Shown here piece by piece: positions 8,603 to 16,226 of a stretch of DNA of 64,000 nt; the stretch's first letter is position 1; the number at the start of each line of letters is the position of its first letter. The stretch is from Actinomycetes bacterium (GTDB lineage: Bacteria > Actinomycetota > Acidimicrobiia > Acidimicrobiales > Acidimicrobiaceae): the NCBI GenBank assembly GCA_021822605.1, contig JAKAQL010000002.1, positions 62,001 to 126,000 of the forward strand. Direction: 5' to 3'. The notes beneath the pieces were generated by a model. It was given only the letters and a program-made list of their open reading frames with translations. It was not told the DNA's origin and did no database searches. The position numbers and the translations under genes are program-made.

Positions 8603-9508
8603 ATGAGAACCTTGCCGTTGTCTGAGGGCAGTTGGGACTGGACCAAGACCGTAAAGGGTTATGTCGGTCTTACCAAGCCACGTATTATCGAGCTGCTTCT
8701 GATCACGACAGTTCCGGCGATGGTGGTTGCCAAACATGACCTTCCCTCAATTTGGTCAATTGTCATCACCGTGGCCGGAGGGACGCTGGCTGCCGGTGGC
8801 GCCAATGCGGTGAATATGTGGTACGACCGCGATATCGATGCCCTCATGAAGCGGACGAAGAATCGGCCGCTGGTGACCGGTGCTGTCTCACCAACTGGGG
8901 CGCTCATCTTTGCGATAGCCTTGGAGGTTGTCGCCTTTGCGATGCTCTCCTTCGGTGATAACGTCCTCTCTGCATCGCTCGCCCTCTCGGCCGCACTCTT
9001 CTATGTTTTTATCTATACGATGTGGTTGAAGCGCTCCACTTCACAGAACATCGTGATTGGCGGTGCTGCTGGAGCAGTTCCTGTTCTCGTCGGCTGGGCC
9101 GCGGTTACCGATTCGCTCTCCCTTGCGGCATGGTTGATGTTCCTCGTCATCTTCATCTGGACACCACCACACTTTTGGGGCCTGGCCTTTCGTTACTCTG
9201 ACGACTACAGCGCGGCGGGGGTGCCGATGCTCCCGTCCGTCTCCACCCGGAAGCGTTCGGCACGCGATATCTTGATCTACACCTTCGTCTTGGCTGCGAC
9301 CACCGGGGCGCTCGGTTTCGCCGCTCATCTTGGCTGGGTCTACGCCGTTGCTGCGGTCGCACTCAATGCGGGCTTCATCGGGTACGCCATCAAGCTGTAC
9401 CGGGATCTCACCCCCAAAGTAGCGATGCGAATGTTCTCCTACTCCATCACGTATCTTTCATTGCTGTTCATCGGGATGGCGGTCGATGTGGCGGTGCGGG
9501 GTCACTGA
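8603..9508 (+). CDS. ctaB: protoheme IX farnesyltransferase (heme O synthase)
   Basis: Adds farnesyl to heme B to make heme O, the precursor of heme A for the oxidase. The 301-residue polytopic protein carries the prenyltransferase Asp motif NMWYDRDID (N71, D75, D79) and the second motif YSDDYSAAGVPMLP, with KNRPLVTG after the first. About nine hydrophobic segments are visible. It begins the oxidase cluster and its stop overlaps the next start (TGATG), so coupling with the thioredoxin gene is likely. Confidence 0.95.
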   Translation: MRTLPLSEGSWDWTKTVKGYVGLTKPRIIELLLITTVPAMVVAKHDLPSIWSIVITVAGGTLAAGGANAVNMWYDRDIDALMKRTKNRPLVTGAVSPTGALIFAIALEVVAFAMLSFGDNVLSASLALSAALFYVFIYTMWLKRSTSQNIVIGGAAGAVPVLVGWAAVTDSLSLAAWLMFLVIFIWTPPHFWGLAFRYSDDYSAAGVPMLPSVSTRKRSARDILIYTFVLAATTGALGFAAHLGWVYAVAAVALNAGFIGYAIKLYRDLTPKVAMRMFSYSITYLSLLFIGMAVDVAVRGH

Positions 9509-10128
9509 TGACGGTGCACGAGCCACTTGAGCGGCCACGGGTCTCTCGTTTCGGACCTCGAGTGTGGATCTTTTTGCTCGCGGTATCTGCGATCATTGTC
9601 GTTGCGTATGCGGTCTATGCCGCGTCACTCTCCGGGGGAAGCTCAGCGACGGCATCTGCCTCGTTAGGGTCGATCTCACAGTCCTCCTCTGGTAAGTCAC
9701 CGCTCGTCGGTAAGCCGGTGCCAAGCTTTTCGCTACCGGAGCTGACGGCTGACGCGAAGCCAGCCTCTGGCTCATTGTCTCCTGGAGATTTCTTGGGCCA
9801 TCCCCTCGTGATCAACTTCTTCGCTTCGTGGTGTACAGCTTGCCAGGCAGAGACACCGATGGTTGCCACTGTTGCTCAAGGTTTGGGCCAGAAGGTCGAC
9901 TTTCTTGGTATCGATGAGAACGATACTCCCTCTAAGGCCGAGGCGTTTGTCGCCAAGGATCATGTTGACTACCCTGTCGTCACCGATCACGCCTCGCTTC
10001 AGGGCAAGTATCTCCTGATAGGTTTGCCGACCACTGTCTTTGTTGCGGCGAGTGGCAAGGTCGTTGCGGTGGTGCAGGGTCAGATGACGAAAGGGATTCT
10101 GGAACATTGGGTCTCTCGGATTGAATGA
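9508..10128 (+). CDS. membrane-anchored TlpA/ResA-like thioredoxin
   Basis: 206 residues: a signal anchor (about residues 20-40), a Ser/Gly linker, then a thioredoxin domain with WCTACQ (C109, C112) and the cis-proline loop GLPTTVF. Family members act outside the membrane, reducing disulfides in cytochrome c or in the CuA site of CoxB. Its place between ctaB and the oxidase subunits suggests a role in CuA-site maturation here. Start overlaps the ctaB stop. Confidence 0.88.
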   Translation: MTVHEPLERPRVSRFGPRVWIFLLAVSAIIVVAYAVYAASLSGGSSATASASLGSISQSSSGKSPLVGKPVPSFSLPELTADAKPASGSLSPGDFLGHPLVINFFASWCTACQAETPMVATVAQGLGQKVDFLGIDENDTPSKAEAFVAKDHVDYPVVTDHASLQGKYLLIGLPTTVFVAASGKVVAVVQGQMTKGILEHWVSRIE

Positions 10129-10138
10129 CACAAGTCTT

Positions 10139-10154
10139 CGGTGAGTGATCACCG
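10139..10154 (+). other. short hairpin after the thioredoxin gene
   Basis: CGGTGA-GTGA-TCACCG, a 6-bp perfect stem 10 bases after the stop codon. There is no T-run behind it, so it is at most an attenuator or RNA-stability element. Confidence 0.3.
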
Positions 10155-10251
10155 GAACCGGCCAGTGGATCGATGAGGTCGTTGGTCGCAACCCTAGTGA
10201 GGGGTGTCGGGTTGGATATGGGAAATTTGGGATTGAGAAAGGGGGTGAAGG

Positions 10252-10932
10252 TTGAATAAGGGTGCAAGAATTTCGATTGTTCTTGTCTCTGCCGCAGTCG
10301 CCGTTGGATTGATTTTGTTTGGTATCTTTGGGTATCTACGAACCTATCCGCCGACGGTTGTGTTTACGCCTTCTCCTACGCAACCACATACGGTTGATGT
10401 GACGTTACAGGTTGAGGGAGCAGTTGGAACAGGGCCTCACCCAAACTGGGTGGGCTGGTACGCAAAGGATGCACAGGGTAAGTGGGTTCGTACGACCCTC
10501 TATCAGGTGCCTGAGAAGACCTATGTGCACGTGACGGTGTACGAGTATGATTCGGGCGGTCCGCTTCGCAATCCATACTGGGGCAAGATCACGGGCACGG
10601 TTGGAAACGATGCTGTCTTGAACGGCAAGAAGGTAAGTGTGCTTGATGCTGCCGAGGGAAATGGCATTGGTCATACGATGGTCGCTCCTGCGTTGAACCT
10701 GTCGGTCCCCATGTGGGGGCTGTCCGGCACCGAGAAGACCTTCTGCCAGTCAGGGCCTTGTACGTTGGCGAACGCGCACAATACGGAGACCTTTACCTTC
10801 TACACCGGCAACCATCCGCATAACTATCGTTGGCAGTGCTTCATTCCGTGTGGCGCTGGCTTCCTGAATGGGAACGGTGGCCCGATGGCGGAGACCGGCT
10901 ACATGGCAGGCTTCTGGAAGGTGGTGGCCTGA
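10252..10932 (+). CDS. COX2-like cupredoxin with an incomplete CuA-type site
   Basis: TTG start (AAAGGGGG just upstream), 226 residues. One N-terminal membrane anchor (about 7-28), then a beta-rich domain. Its end resembles the CoxB cupredoxin fold: H141 in GHTMVAP, then C196 and C200 in CFIPCG, and M212. The C-x3-C spacing is that of CuA, but the second ligand histidine (C-x3-H in CoxB) is replaced by Phe, and the Met is displaced by a Gly/Asn loop. An extra pair, C165/C170, may form a disulfide. The stop overlaps the coxB start by one base, so it is probably an accessory subunit or electron donor of the same complex. Its metal content is unknown. Confidence 0.7.
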   Translation: MNKGARISIVLVSAAVAVGLILFGIFGYLRTYPPTVVFTPSPTQPHTVDVTLQVEGAVGTGPHPNWVGWYAKDAQGKWVRTTLYQVPEKTYVHVTVYEYDSGGPLRNPYWGKITGTVGNDAVLNGKKVSVLDAAEGNGIGHTMVAPALNLSVPMWGLSGTEKTFCQSGPCTLANAHNTETFTFYTGNHPHNYRWQCFIPCGAGFLNGNGGPMAETGYMAGFWKVVA

Positions 10933-11849
10933 TGGCGGTGACCCAAGAGGACATGAACGAGCGCAAGGCCTACGCAAAGAAGGCCGGTTGGCGGATCTTT
11001 GCGATCTGGCTCGTGCTGTCGCTTATCGGTGTAGCGCTGGTACTCTATGTTTGGGGACCACATATGCCTCCAGGCGATATGACTACCTCTGCTGCCAGTC
11101 AGCAGTTCGACTTCAAGGTTCTGACCGCGATGGTGGTCCCGGTGCTGTTGATGGTCTGGGTCTATGGGGCTTGGTCGTTGATCAACTTCCATGCGACTAA
11201 GGATGATCGTGGTGATGGGATTCCATTGCGTGGAAATCGCAAGGTTCAGGGTATCTGGTACGTTGGCTCTGCAGTGCTGGTGCTATTCCTTGCGGGCTTT
11301 GGTACCTATGAGTTGATCAACGGAAACGGTGTTGGCTCTGGTGAAGGTCCCTCTCCGATCTGGAAGCCGACGGCGAAGCACATGTTGGTGGTTCAGGTCA
11401 TCGCCCAACAGTGGCGCTTTACCTACCGCTGGCCTCAGTTTGGTGGGATGGAGACGACCTCCATCGATCTGCCGACCGACACGACGATCCAGTTTGACGT
11501 GACGTCGCTCGATGTGATTCACGACTTTTGGGCGTATCAGCTCGGTGTGAAGGCTGACGCGAACCCTGATGTCAATAACGTTGCGTACACGACCACCTCA
11601 AACCAACAGGGACGTTTCACGGTCCGCTGTGACGAGCTCTGTGGTATCTGGCACGGTGCGATGTATAACTATGGACATGTGGTGTCGAAATCAGCGTTCT
11701 ATTCATGGGCGTCAAGTATGGAGACGCAGAATGCTTCGGTAACGAAGCTTCTGCCTCCCTTCGCGACTACCTATACTCCTTCGTACTCCGGTGCGGGTGG
11801 AGGTTATTATCCGTCGTATGACCCTAACGGTCATGCGGTTACGTACTAG
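10932..11849 (+). CDS. ctaC: cytochrome c oxidase subunit II
   Basis: Carries CuA, the entry point for electrons from the donor. ATG 10932 overlaps the preceding stop; a longer in-frame extension lacks support. The product is 305 residues with hydrophobic segments at about 21-41, 63-84 and 107-127, then the cupredoxin domain. All CuA ligands are present: H197 in HDFWAYQLG, then C233, E235, C237, H241 and M244 in CDELCGIWHGAM. WRFTYRWP fits the aromatic patch that accepts electrons. The Tyr/Gly/Pro-rich tail is unusual. Next comes coxA. Confidence 0.95.
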   Translation: MAVTQEDMNERKAYAKKAGWRIFAIWLVLSLIGVALVLYVWGPHMPPGDMTTSAASQQFDFKVLTAMVVPVLLMVWVYGAWSLINFHATKDDRGDGIPLRGNRKVQGIWYVGSAVLVLFLAGFGTYELINGNGVGSGEGPSPIWKPTAKHMLVVQVIAQQWRFTYRWPQFGGMETTSIDLPTDTTIQFDVTSLDVIHDFWAYQLGVKADANPDVNNVAYTTTSNQQGRFTVRCDELCGIWHGAMYNYGHVVSKSAFYSWASSMETQNASVTKLLPPFATTYTPSYSGAGGGYYPSYDPNGHAVTY

Positions 11850-11862
11850 AAGGAGCTTGTAA

Positions 11863-13812
11863 ATGGCAATTGACATGACGCCAGCTGCCGGGGTGGGTTC
11901 TCCAACCGATCTCGAAGCTAGGGGCCTCAAAGCCGCCAAGCCTTGGTTCACTGGCAATATGCTCACAGCCTTCATAGGTGGGGCGATCGGCTACGCCTTT
12001 GGACACTGGCTCGGTAACGCCATTGCTTCGAACTATTCCGTGGTTGCCGATGGGGCTGGCAATGAGGTAGCGATCTACCTCTCACTCATCATCGGTTGTC
12101 TCGGGTGGTTCGTGGGGCTTGGTGCGCTGAACTATCCGATCCAAAAGCTTTTGGGTCTAGAGCCGATCGATCCGCCGAAGAGTGAGAAGCGGTCGTTCTG
12201 GGAACACTTCACCTATTCGACCGATCACAAGGTCGTCGGCGTGCAGTATCTGTTCGGCATGTTGCTCTACTTCCTCGTTGCAGGACTCTTGGCGCTTGGT
12301 ATTCGTACCGAGCTGCTCTCTCCGGTGAACCACATCTGGGCTCCGGATACCTACATCGAGATCGTAGGCGAGCACGGCACCATGATGATGATGATGATGA
12401 CCTCTGTCATTATGGGTCCATTCGGTAACTACCTGATTCCGCTCATGATTGGGTCGAAGAAGATGGCGTTCCCGCGCCTTGAGGCTACGTCTTTCTGGTT
12501 CACGGTTCCGTCTTTCTTCATTCTGCTCTCTGCTCTATGGCAGGGTGGTTTCCAGTCTGGTTGGACGGGGTATGCGCCGCTGTCGATTCAAGGAGGTCCG
12601 GGTCAGAGCGACTATGATGTCGCCTTCGCCTTGATGGCACTGTCGATGGTGGCGGCGTCGATTAATATGACAGCAACCATCATTAACTACCGTGCTCCGG
12701 GTATGCGTTGGTCACGTATGCCAATCTTGGCATGGGGTATGATCACTGTGGCCTTCACAATGCTCCTCTCCGTGCCGGTCCTCTTCGATGGACTGTACGT
12801 GATGAGCCTCGATCGAGGTGTGCGCACCGCAATGCTCTATGCTGGTCACGGCGGTAGTTCGTTCCTTTGGGAGAACTTGTTCTGGTTCTTTGGGCACCCG
12901 GAGGTGTATCTGCTCGCGTTGCCTGGCTTTGCACTCACGGTCGAGTTGTTGCCGGTCTTTGCGCGCAAACCTATCTTCGCGTTGAAGACATCGACGGCTG
13001 GTCTCATCGGGGTCGCCGTGTTGAGCTTCTTTGTCTGGCAGCACCACCTGTTCATGTCGGGGATGAATCCGGATATGCGCCCGTTGTTCATGTTGACCAC
13101 CGAGTTGATCTCCATCCCTACTGGATTCCTCTATCTGGTGGCGATGGGTACCGTGTGGCGTGGCAAGATCCGCTTCGAGGTGCCGATGTTGTTCCTCTTG
13201 GCGGTGTTCTGGAACTTCCTCTGGGGTGGCGTCACAGGCGTCTACAACTCGGACGTTCCGGTCGATGCGCTCGTTCATGGAAGCTTCTTCGTGATGGCGC
13301 ACTTCCACTTCACCATTATGGGGCAGCTCATCTTCGCGGTCTTTGCGGGTGTCTACTACTACGTCCCGTTGATCTTTGGTATCAGATTGAATGACAAGCT
13401 TGGAAAGATCAGTTTCTGGATCATCTTTGTGGCCTTTAACTCGACCTTCCTCCCGTTGTTCATGATCGGCCTGTTGGGTCAACCGCGGCGTGTCTTTGAG
13501 TATGCCCTCCGTTTGCAGCACCTGAACCAGTGGGTTTCGGTCTCTTCCTATGTGTTGGGCTTTGGTATTTTGCTGTACGTGATCAACCTCATCTGGTCGC
13601 TCGCGGTCACCAGAACGCCTGCTGGCCCCAACCCGTGGGAGTCTCGAGGTCTCGAGTGGCAGGTTGGGTATCCGGTGCCTCGTGATAACTTCGAGAAGGT
13701 ACCAGTTGTCCTTCGGGATCCCTACGGTTATGGAACCGGTGATGACACACCGGTGGCGGACCTGAATCCTGTTGGTGATATGGCAGCTGTGGTGACAGGA
13801 GGTGATGCATAA
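11863..13812 (+). CDS. ctaD: heme-copper oxidase subunit I, divergent proton channels
   Basis: Catalytic subunit reducing oxygen to water. Redox-site ligands are intact: H171 (EHGTMM) and H482 (HFHF) for the low-spin heme, H480 for the high-spin heme, and H345 with Y349 (HPEVY) plus H394/H395 for CuB. E347 of the A-type HPEVY motif is kept. Two usual channel residues are not: the D-channel aspartate (GAPDMAFPR in the family) is Lys200 (GSKKMAFPR), and the K-channel lysine (PTGVKVF) is Leu423 (PTGFLYL). A roughly 110-residue N-terminal extension with two membrane helices precedes the canonical STDHKVVG start. 649 residues. Lies 13 bases after coxB and overlaps coxC by one base. Confidence 0.95.
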   Translation: MAIDMTPAAGVGSPTDLEARGLKAAKPWFTGNMLTAFIGGAIGYAFGHWLGNAIASNYSVVADGAGNEVAIYLSLIIGCLGWFVGLGALNYPIQKLLGLEPIDPPKSEKRSFWEHFTYSTDHKVVGVQYLFGMLLYFLVAGLLALGIRTELLSPVNHIWAPDTYIEIVGEHGTMMMMMMTSVIMGPFGNYLIPLMIGSKKMAFPRLEATSFWFTVPSFFILLSALWQGGFQSGWTGYAPLSIQGGPGQSDYDVAFALMALSMVAASINMTATIINYRAPGMRWSRMPILAWGMITVAFTMLLSVPVLFDGLYVMSLDRGVRTAMLYAGHGGSSFLWENLFWFFGHPEVYLLALPGFALTVELLPVFARKPIFALKTSTAGLIGVAVLSFFVWQHHLFMSGMNPDMRPLFMLTTELISIPTGFLYLVAMGTVWRGKIRFEVPMLFLLAVFWNFLWGGVTGVYNSDVPVDALVHGSFFVMAHFHFTIMGQLIFAVFAGVYYYVPLIFGIRLNDKLGKISFWIIFVAFNSTFLPLFMIGLLGQPRRVFEYALRLQHLNQWVSVSSYVLGFGILLYVINLIWSLAVTRTPAGPNPWESRGLEWQVGYPVPRDNFEKVPVVLRDPYGYGTGDDTPVADLNPVGDMAAVVTGGDA

Positions 13813-14471
13813 TGGCGACTGATGTTCAGTCTTCTGATGCACAGCCGGTCATTGACGAGGAGCAGTACTATCATGATGCCCAGTTGGGCGCGCTTTGGAC
13901 TGCTTCCCGTACCCTGATTCCGGTCGTTGCAGCGACATTCGGTGGCATCTATTTCGCCTACTTCTACCTGCGATCGCTGAACTCGAACGGGTTGTGGGAT
14001 CCACATGGGGCAACGGCGTCGAAGATCATCGGGTTGTCGGTGCTGCTGCTTGTCCTCGCTGGTACTGCATTCCAGCTGATGGCTGGGCGGCGTTTACGCC
14101 GAGGCTTTAGTACCGACTTCATCGTGGGTACGGCTTCGAACGTGTTATTCCTGGTACTTGCCACCGGGCTGCAGATCTGGGAGCTCACGCGGCTCCCATT
14201 TCCGCCAGCTGCCAGTGGTTATGCAGGGGTCTTTATCGCGTTCGCCCCGATTGATGCTCTCGTCATTGGACTGAGTGCATACTGGGCCTTCACGCTCATG
14301 ATGCGGGCGATTCGTAGCTATAGCTTCTATCGGGCAGATGGTGGTATTGGGGTCTCGGCCCATCGTGCCGCAGAGAACTTCAGGGCGAATCTTGATGGTT
14401 TCGGAGCGTACAGTATCTTCTTTGCGCTGATGTCGGTGCTGTCTTGGTATCTGTTCTACGTTCTGCATTAG
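13812..14471 (+). CDS. ctaE: cytochrome c oxidase subunit III
   Basis: 219 residues with about five membrane helices. FGGIYFAYFYLRSL matches the family's FSYFYLR region, and the C-terminal FGAYSIFFALMSVLSWYLFYV fits the last helix. Subunit III stabilises subunit I during turnover. It is shorter than the seven-helix forms, as in many actinobacterial and archaeal oxidases. ATG overlaps the coxA stop (TAATG). Confidence 0.85.
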   Translation: MATDVQSSDAQPVIDEEQYYHDAQLGALWTASRTLIPVVAATFGGIYFAYFYLRSLNSNGLWDPHGATASKIIGLSVLLLVLAGTAFQLMAGRRLRRGFSTDFIVGTASNVLFLVLATGLQIWELTRLPFPPAASGYAGVFIAFAPIDALVIGLSAYWAFTLMMRAIRSYSFYRADGGIGVSAHRAAENFRANLDGFGAYSIFFALMSVLSWYLFYVLH

Positions 14472-14551
14472 TCGGTTGAGCGGTTGTTGGTAGTGACGAG
14501 GAGGAGCCAGGGAGTGTTGTTCACAACAGCGAGTGAAGGGATTGGTGCATA

Positions 14552-15352
14552 ATGATGTCGTTCGTTGTCGATACCCTTCTCTCACTGTTGTGTGTGCTCG
14601 GTGGTCTGTATGTGGTTCGGCGTGCAGGTGGCGTGCGCGGCATGGGAGGACGACTGGGGGTAGCGGTGCTTGCACTGGGAGTCCTCATGAATCCGTTCTC
14701 GGTCGCCTACGCTACTCACTCCCTCTGGTTCCACTCGTTGCTTCTCGTAATTGTCTCGCTGTGGCTCATATTGGTTGTCCTCTCCAAGGAGGTCATCCGC
14801 GGGATCGACCGTATCAGGGATCGAGGTCGTTGGGCCGTCGTCGGTCTCCGGTGGGTCTGGGGGCTCGTCGCACTCCAGGATGTACTCCTTTGGGTGGGCT
14901 TTCAGGATGGTTTTGAACATGCCGCGACGAGTGACCCACTGCTCCTGGCACTGTTGACCTACGTTGAGGTTTTCGTTACTGGGGTGGTGGTGTATCTGCT
15001 CTCTGGTGATGGCCGACCTCAGGTGACCCACGTCCGCCAAGTGATCATCGCTTGGTCCTCGGCCATGGTGACCATGGCCCTAGGGGTTTCGTTGGGGCTT
15101 TCTGGTCCTTGGTTTGGTTTCGTCTCGGCCTCCGCCGCGGCGCTCCACCAGGAGGCGGAGCAGCAGATCGCTGCGGTGATCTTCGTTATCCTTGGAGGTG
15201 CTCCTTGGTTTCTTATTGGCACCCAGAAGATGCGCCTTTGGCTTGAGTCAGAGGAGCGTGAATCGGTGGTTAGTTTTGTCTCGCCCGTGCATCGCTTTGG
15301 GCGCTCGGTAAAGGTTAATCAGGTGAGGCGGGGGCGCGTTGAAGGGAGGTGA
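14552..15352 (+). CDS. CtaG-like cytochrome oxidase assembly membrane protein
   Basis: 266 residues, six to seven membrane helices. The C-terminal HQEAEQQIAAVIFVILGGAP matches the DQQxAGxxMWxPG element of the caa3-type CtaG family, and a His in the early helix SLWFHSLLL fits the conserved membrane His. Family members help insert copper into oxidase. Follows coxC by 80 bases. The DQ of the motif reads EQ here, so the assignment is reasonable but not certain. ATG 14552 or 14555. Confidence 0.68.
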   Translation: MMSFVVDTLLSLLCVLGGLYVVRRAGGVRGMGGRLGVAVLALGVLMNPFSVAYATHSLWFHSLLLVIVSLWLILVVLSKEVIRGIDRIRDRGRWAVVGLRWVWGLVALQDVLLWVGFQDGFEHAATSDPLLLALLTYVEVFVTGVVVYLLSGDGRPQVTHVRQVIIAWSSAMVTMALGVSLGLSGPWFGFVSASAAALHQEAEQQIAAVIFVILGGAPWFLIGTQKMRLWLESEERESVVSFVSPVHRFGRSVKVNQVRRGRVEGR

Positions 15353-15481
15353 ATGATGTTCGGAAGTGTGACTGGGTATACAGCTGGTGCTGATATGACT
15401 TTTGCCATCCCGATTGGTATCTTTGCTCTGTCGGTGCTCTATGGCTTCTTTGCAAGGAAGAAGTTATCTAAGCGTCGATAG
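15353..15481 (+). CDS. 42-residue membrane peptide closing the oxidase operon
   Basis: ATG 15353 overlaps the base after the CtaG-like stop, with GGGAGG at 15344-15349 just upstream. It encodes 42 residues: MMFGSVTGYTAGADM, one membrane helix (FAIPIGIFALSVLYGFFA) and a basic end RKKLSKRR. The stop lies 10 bases before a strong terminator. Small single-helix subunits are common in heme-copper oxidases, so this may be one. There is no sequence signature; the call rests on position, ribosome site, helix and the positive-inside tail. Confidence 0.7.
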   Translation: MMFGSVTGYTAGADMTFAIPIGIFALSVLYGFFARKKLSKRR

Positions 15482-15491
15482 GTTGAAGGCT

Positions 15492-15533
15492 GACGAAGAG
15501 CTCCGGTGTTTCCGGAGCTCTTCGTCGTTTTCG
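15492..15533 (+). terminator. strong intrinsic terminator of the oxidase operon
   Basis: A perfect 15-bp stem (15492-15506 with 15512-15526; core AAGAGCTCCGG) around a 5-base loop, followed by GTTTTCGT. This ends the ctaB-to-small-peptide unit and isolates pyrR. Confidence 0.88.
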
Positions 15534-15579
15534 TCCCCTTGATCCGGGGAGTCGATGCAACGTGTCCGGCGGCGTCGGT

Positions 15580-15615
15580 ACTCCTGGTGTTCGTATACGG
15601 GATCGTACCAGGAGT
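15580..15615 (+). promoter_or_regulatory. 9-bp inverted repeat upstream of pyrR
   Basis: ACTCCTGGT (15580-15588) pairs perfectly with ACCAGGAGT (15607-15615) around 18 bases. It lies 35 bases before the PyrR loop. It may be a leader hairpin or an operator. There is no U-run after it, so not a standard attenuator. Confidence 0.4.
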
Positions 15616-15649
15616 GAGGTGATGCGATTAGGATCGTATGGACCGTTAA

Positions 15650-15669
15650 CTGAGTCCAGTGAGGCTCAG
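15650..15669 (+). promoter_or_regulatory. PyrR-binding RNA loop in the pyr leader
   Basis: CTGAG stem, loop containing AGTCCAGTGAGGCT, CTCAG stem. The 14-base core (15653-15666) fits every position of the known PyrR target ARUCCNGNGAGGYU. The hairpin ends 5 bases before the AAGGAG ribosome site of pyrR, so PyrR binding should block translation initiation, as described for mycobacteria, rather than cause termination. UMP-bound PyrR would then repress the operon. Confidence 0.85.
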
Positions 15670-15683
15670 ACGGAAGGAGATGC

Positions 15684-16214
15684 ATGGCACGGAGTTCGGT
15701 ACTTTTAGACGCGGTGGATGTCGAGCGTGCAGTCGCCCGGATGGCTCATGAGATCATTGAGCGGTTGCATCTATCGCCCGCTACGCCGCGATCATCGTTA
15801 TCGGTGGTGGGTGTGCGCTCGGGTGGGGTCTGGCTTGGCCAGATGTTGTCTGATCGGTTGATGGAGTATGCCAAGCTGGAGATCGCCTTCTCGGAGATCA
15901 ACATTGCGTCATTCCGTGATGATCGACCTCGCACCGCGGTTGTTGATGCCGTTGGGGTTGACCAACGGCTACCCGCAGAGGGTGGAACGGTCATCCTCGT
16001 TGATGATGTGATCCAGAGTGGGAGGACGGCGCGGGCGGCGCTGGAGGCGATCCTCTCGAACTATCGGCCCGCCTTGATTCAGCTGGCGGTGCTGGTTGAC
16101 CGAGGACACCGTGAGCTTCCGATCTGCCCTGATTATGTGGGCAAAAACCTTCCCTCGGCGCTCTCAGAGTACATAGCGGTAACACCTGAGGGTGTCACCA
16201 TCCATCGAGCGTAA
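15684..16214 (+). CDS. pyrR: PyrR, pyrimidine operon regulator / uracil phosphoribosyltransferase
   Basis: 176 residues. The phosphoribosyltransferase PRPP loop is VILVDDVIQSGRTARAAL (about residues 103-120). The C-terminal VDRGHRELPICPDYVGKNLP is characteristic of PyrR and not of plain UPRTs. It binds UMP and then the leader RNA loop located 15 bases before its own start. AAGGAG precedes the ATG by 4 bases. First gene of the pyr operon. The usual following gene, pyrB, is missing; pyrC follows. Confidence 0.96.
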   Translation: MARSSVLLDAVDVERAVARMAHEIIERLHLSPATPRSSLSVVGVRSGGVWLGQMLSDRLMEYAKLEIAFSEINIASFRDDRPRTAVVDAVGVDQRLPAEGGTVILVDDVIQSGRTARAALEAILSNYRPALIQLAVLVDRGHRELPICPDYVGKNLPSALSEYIAVTPEGVTIHRA

Positions 16215-16226
16215 GGAGGGTTTGGA

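Noticed and set aside
12712-13842. 376-codon open frame on the minus strand across coxA
   Set aside because: Antisense shadow of a certain gene; composition (His/Glu/Arg-rich) reflects complemented membrane codons.
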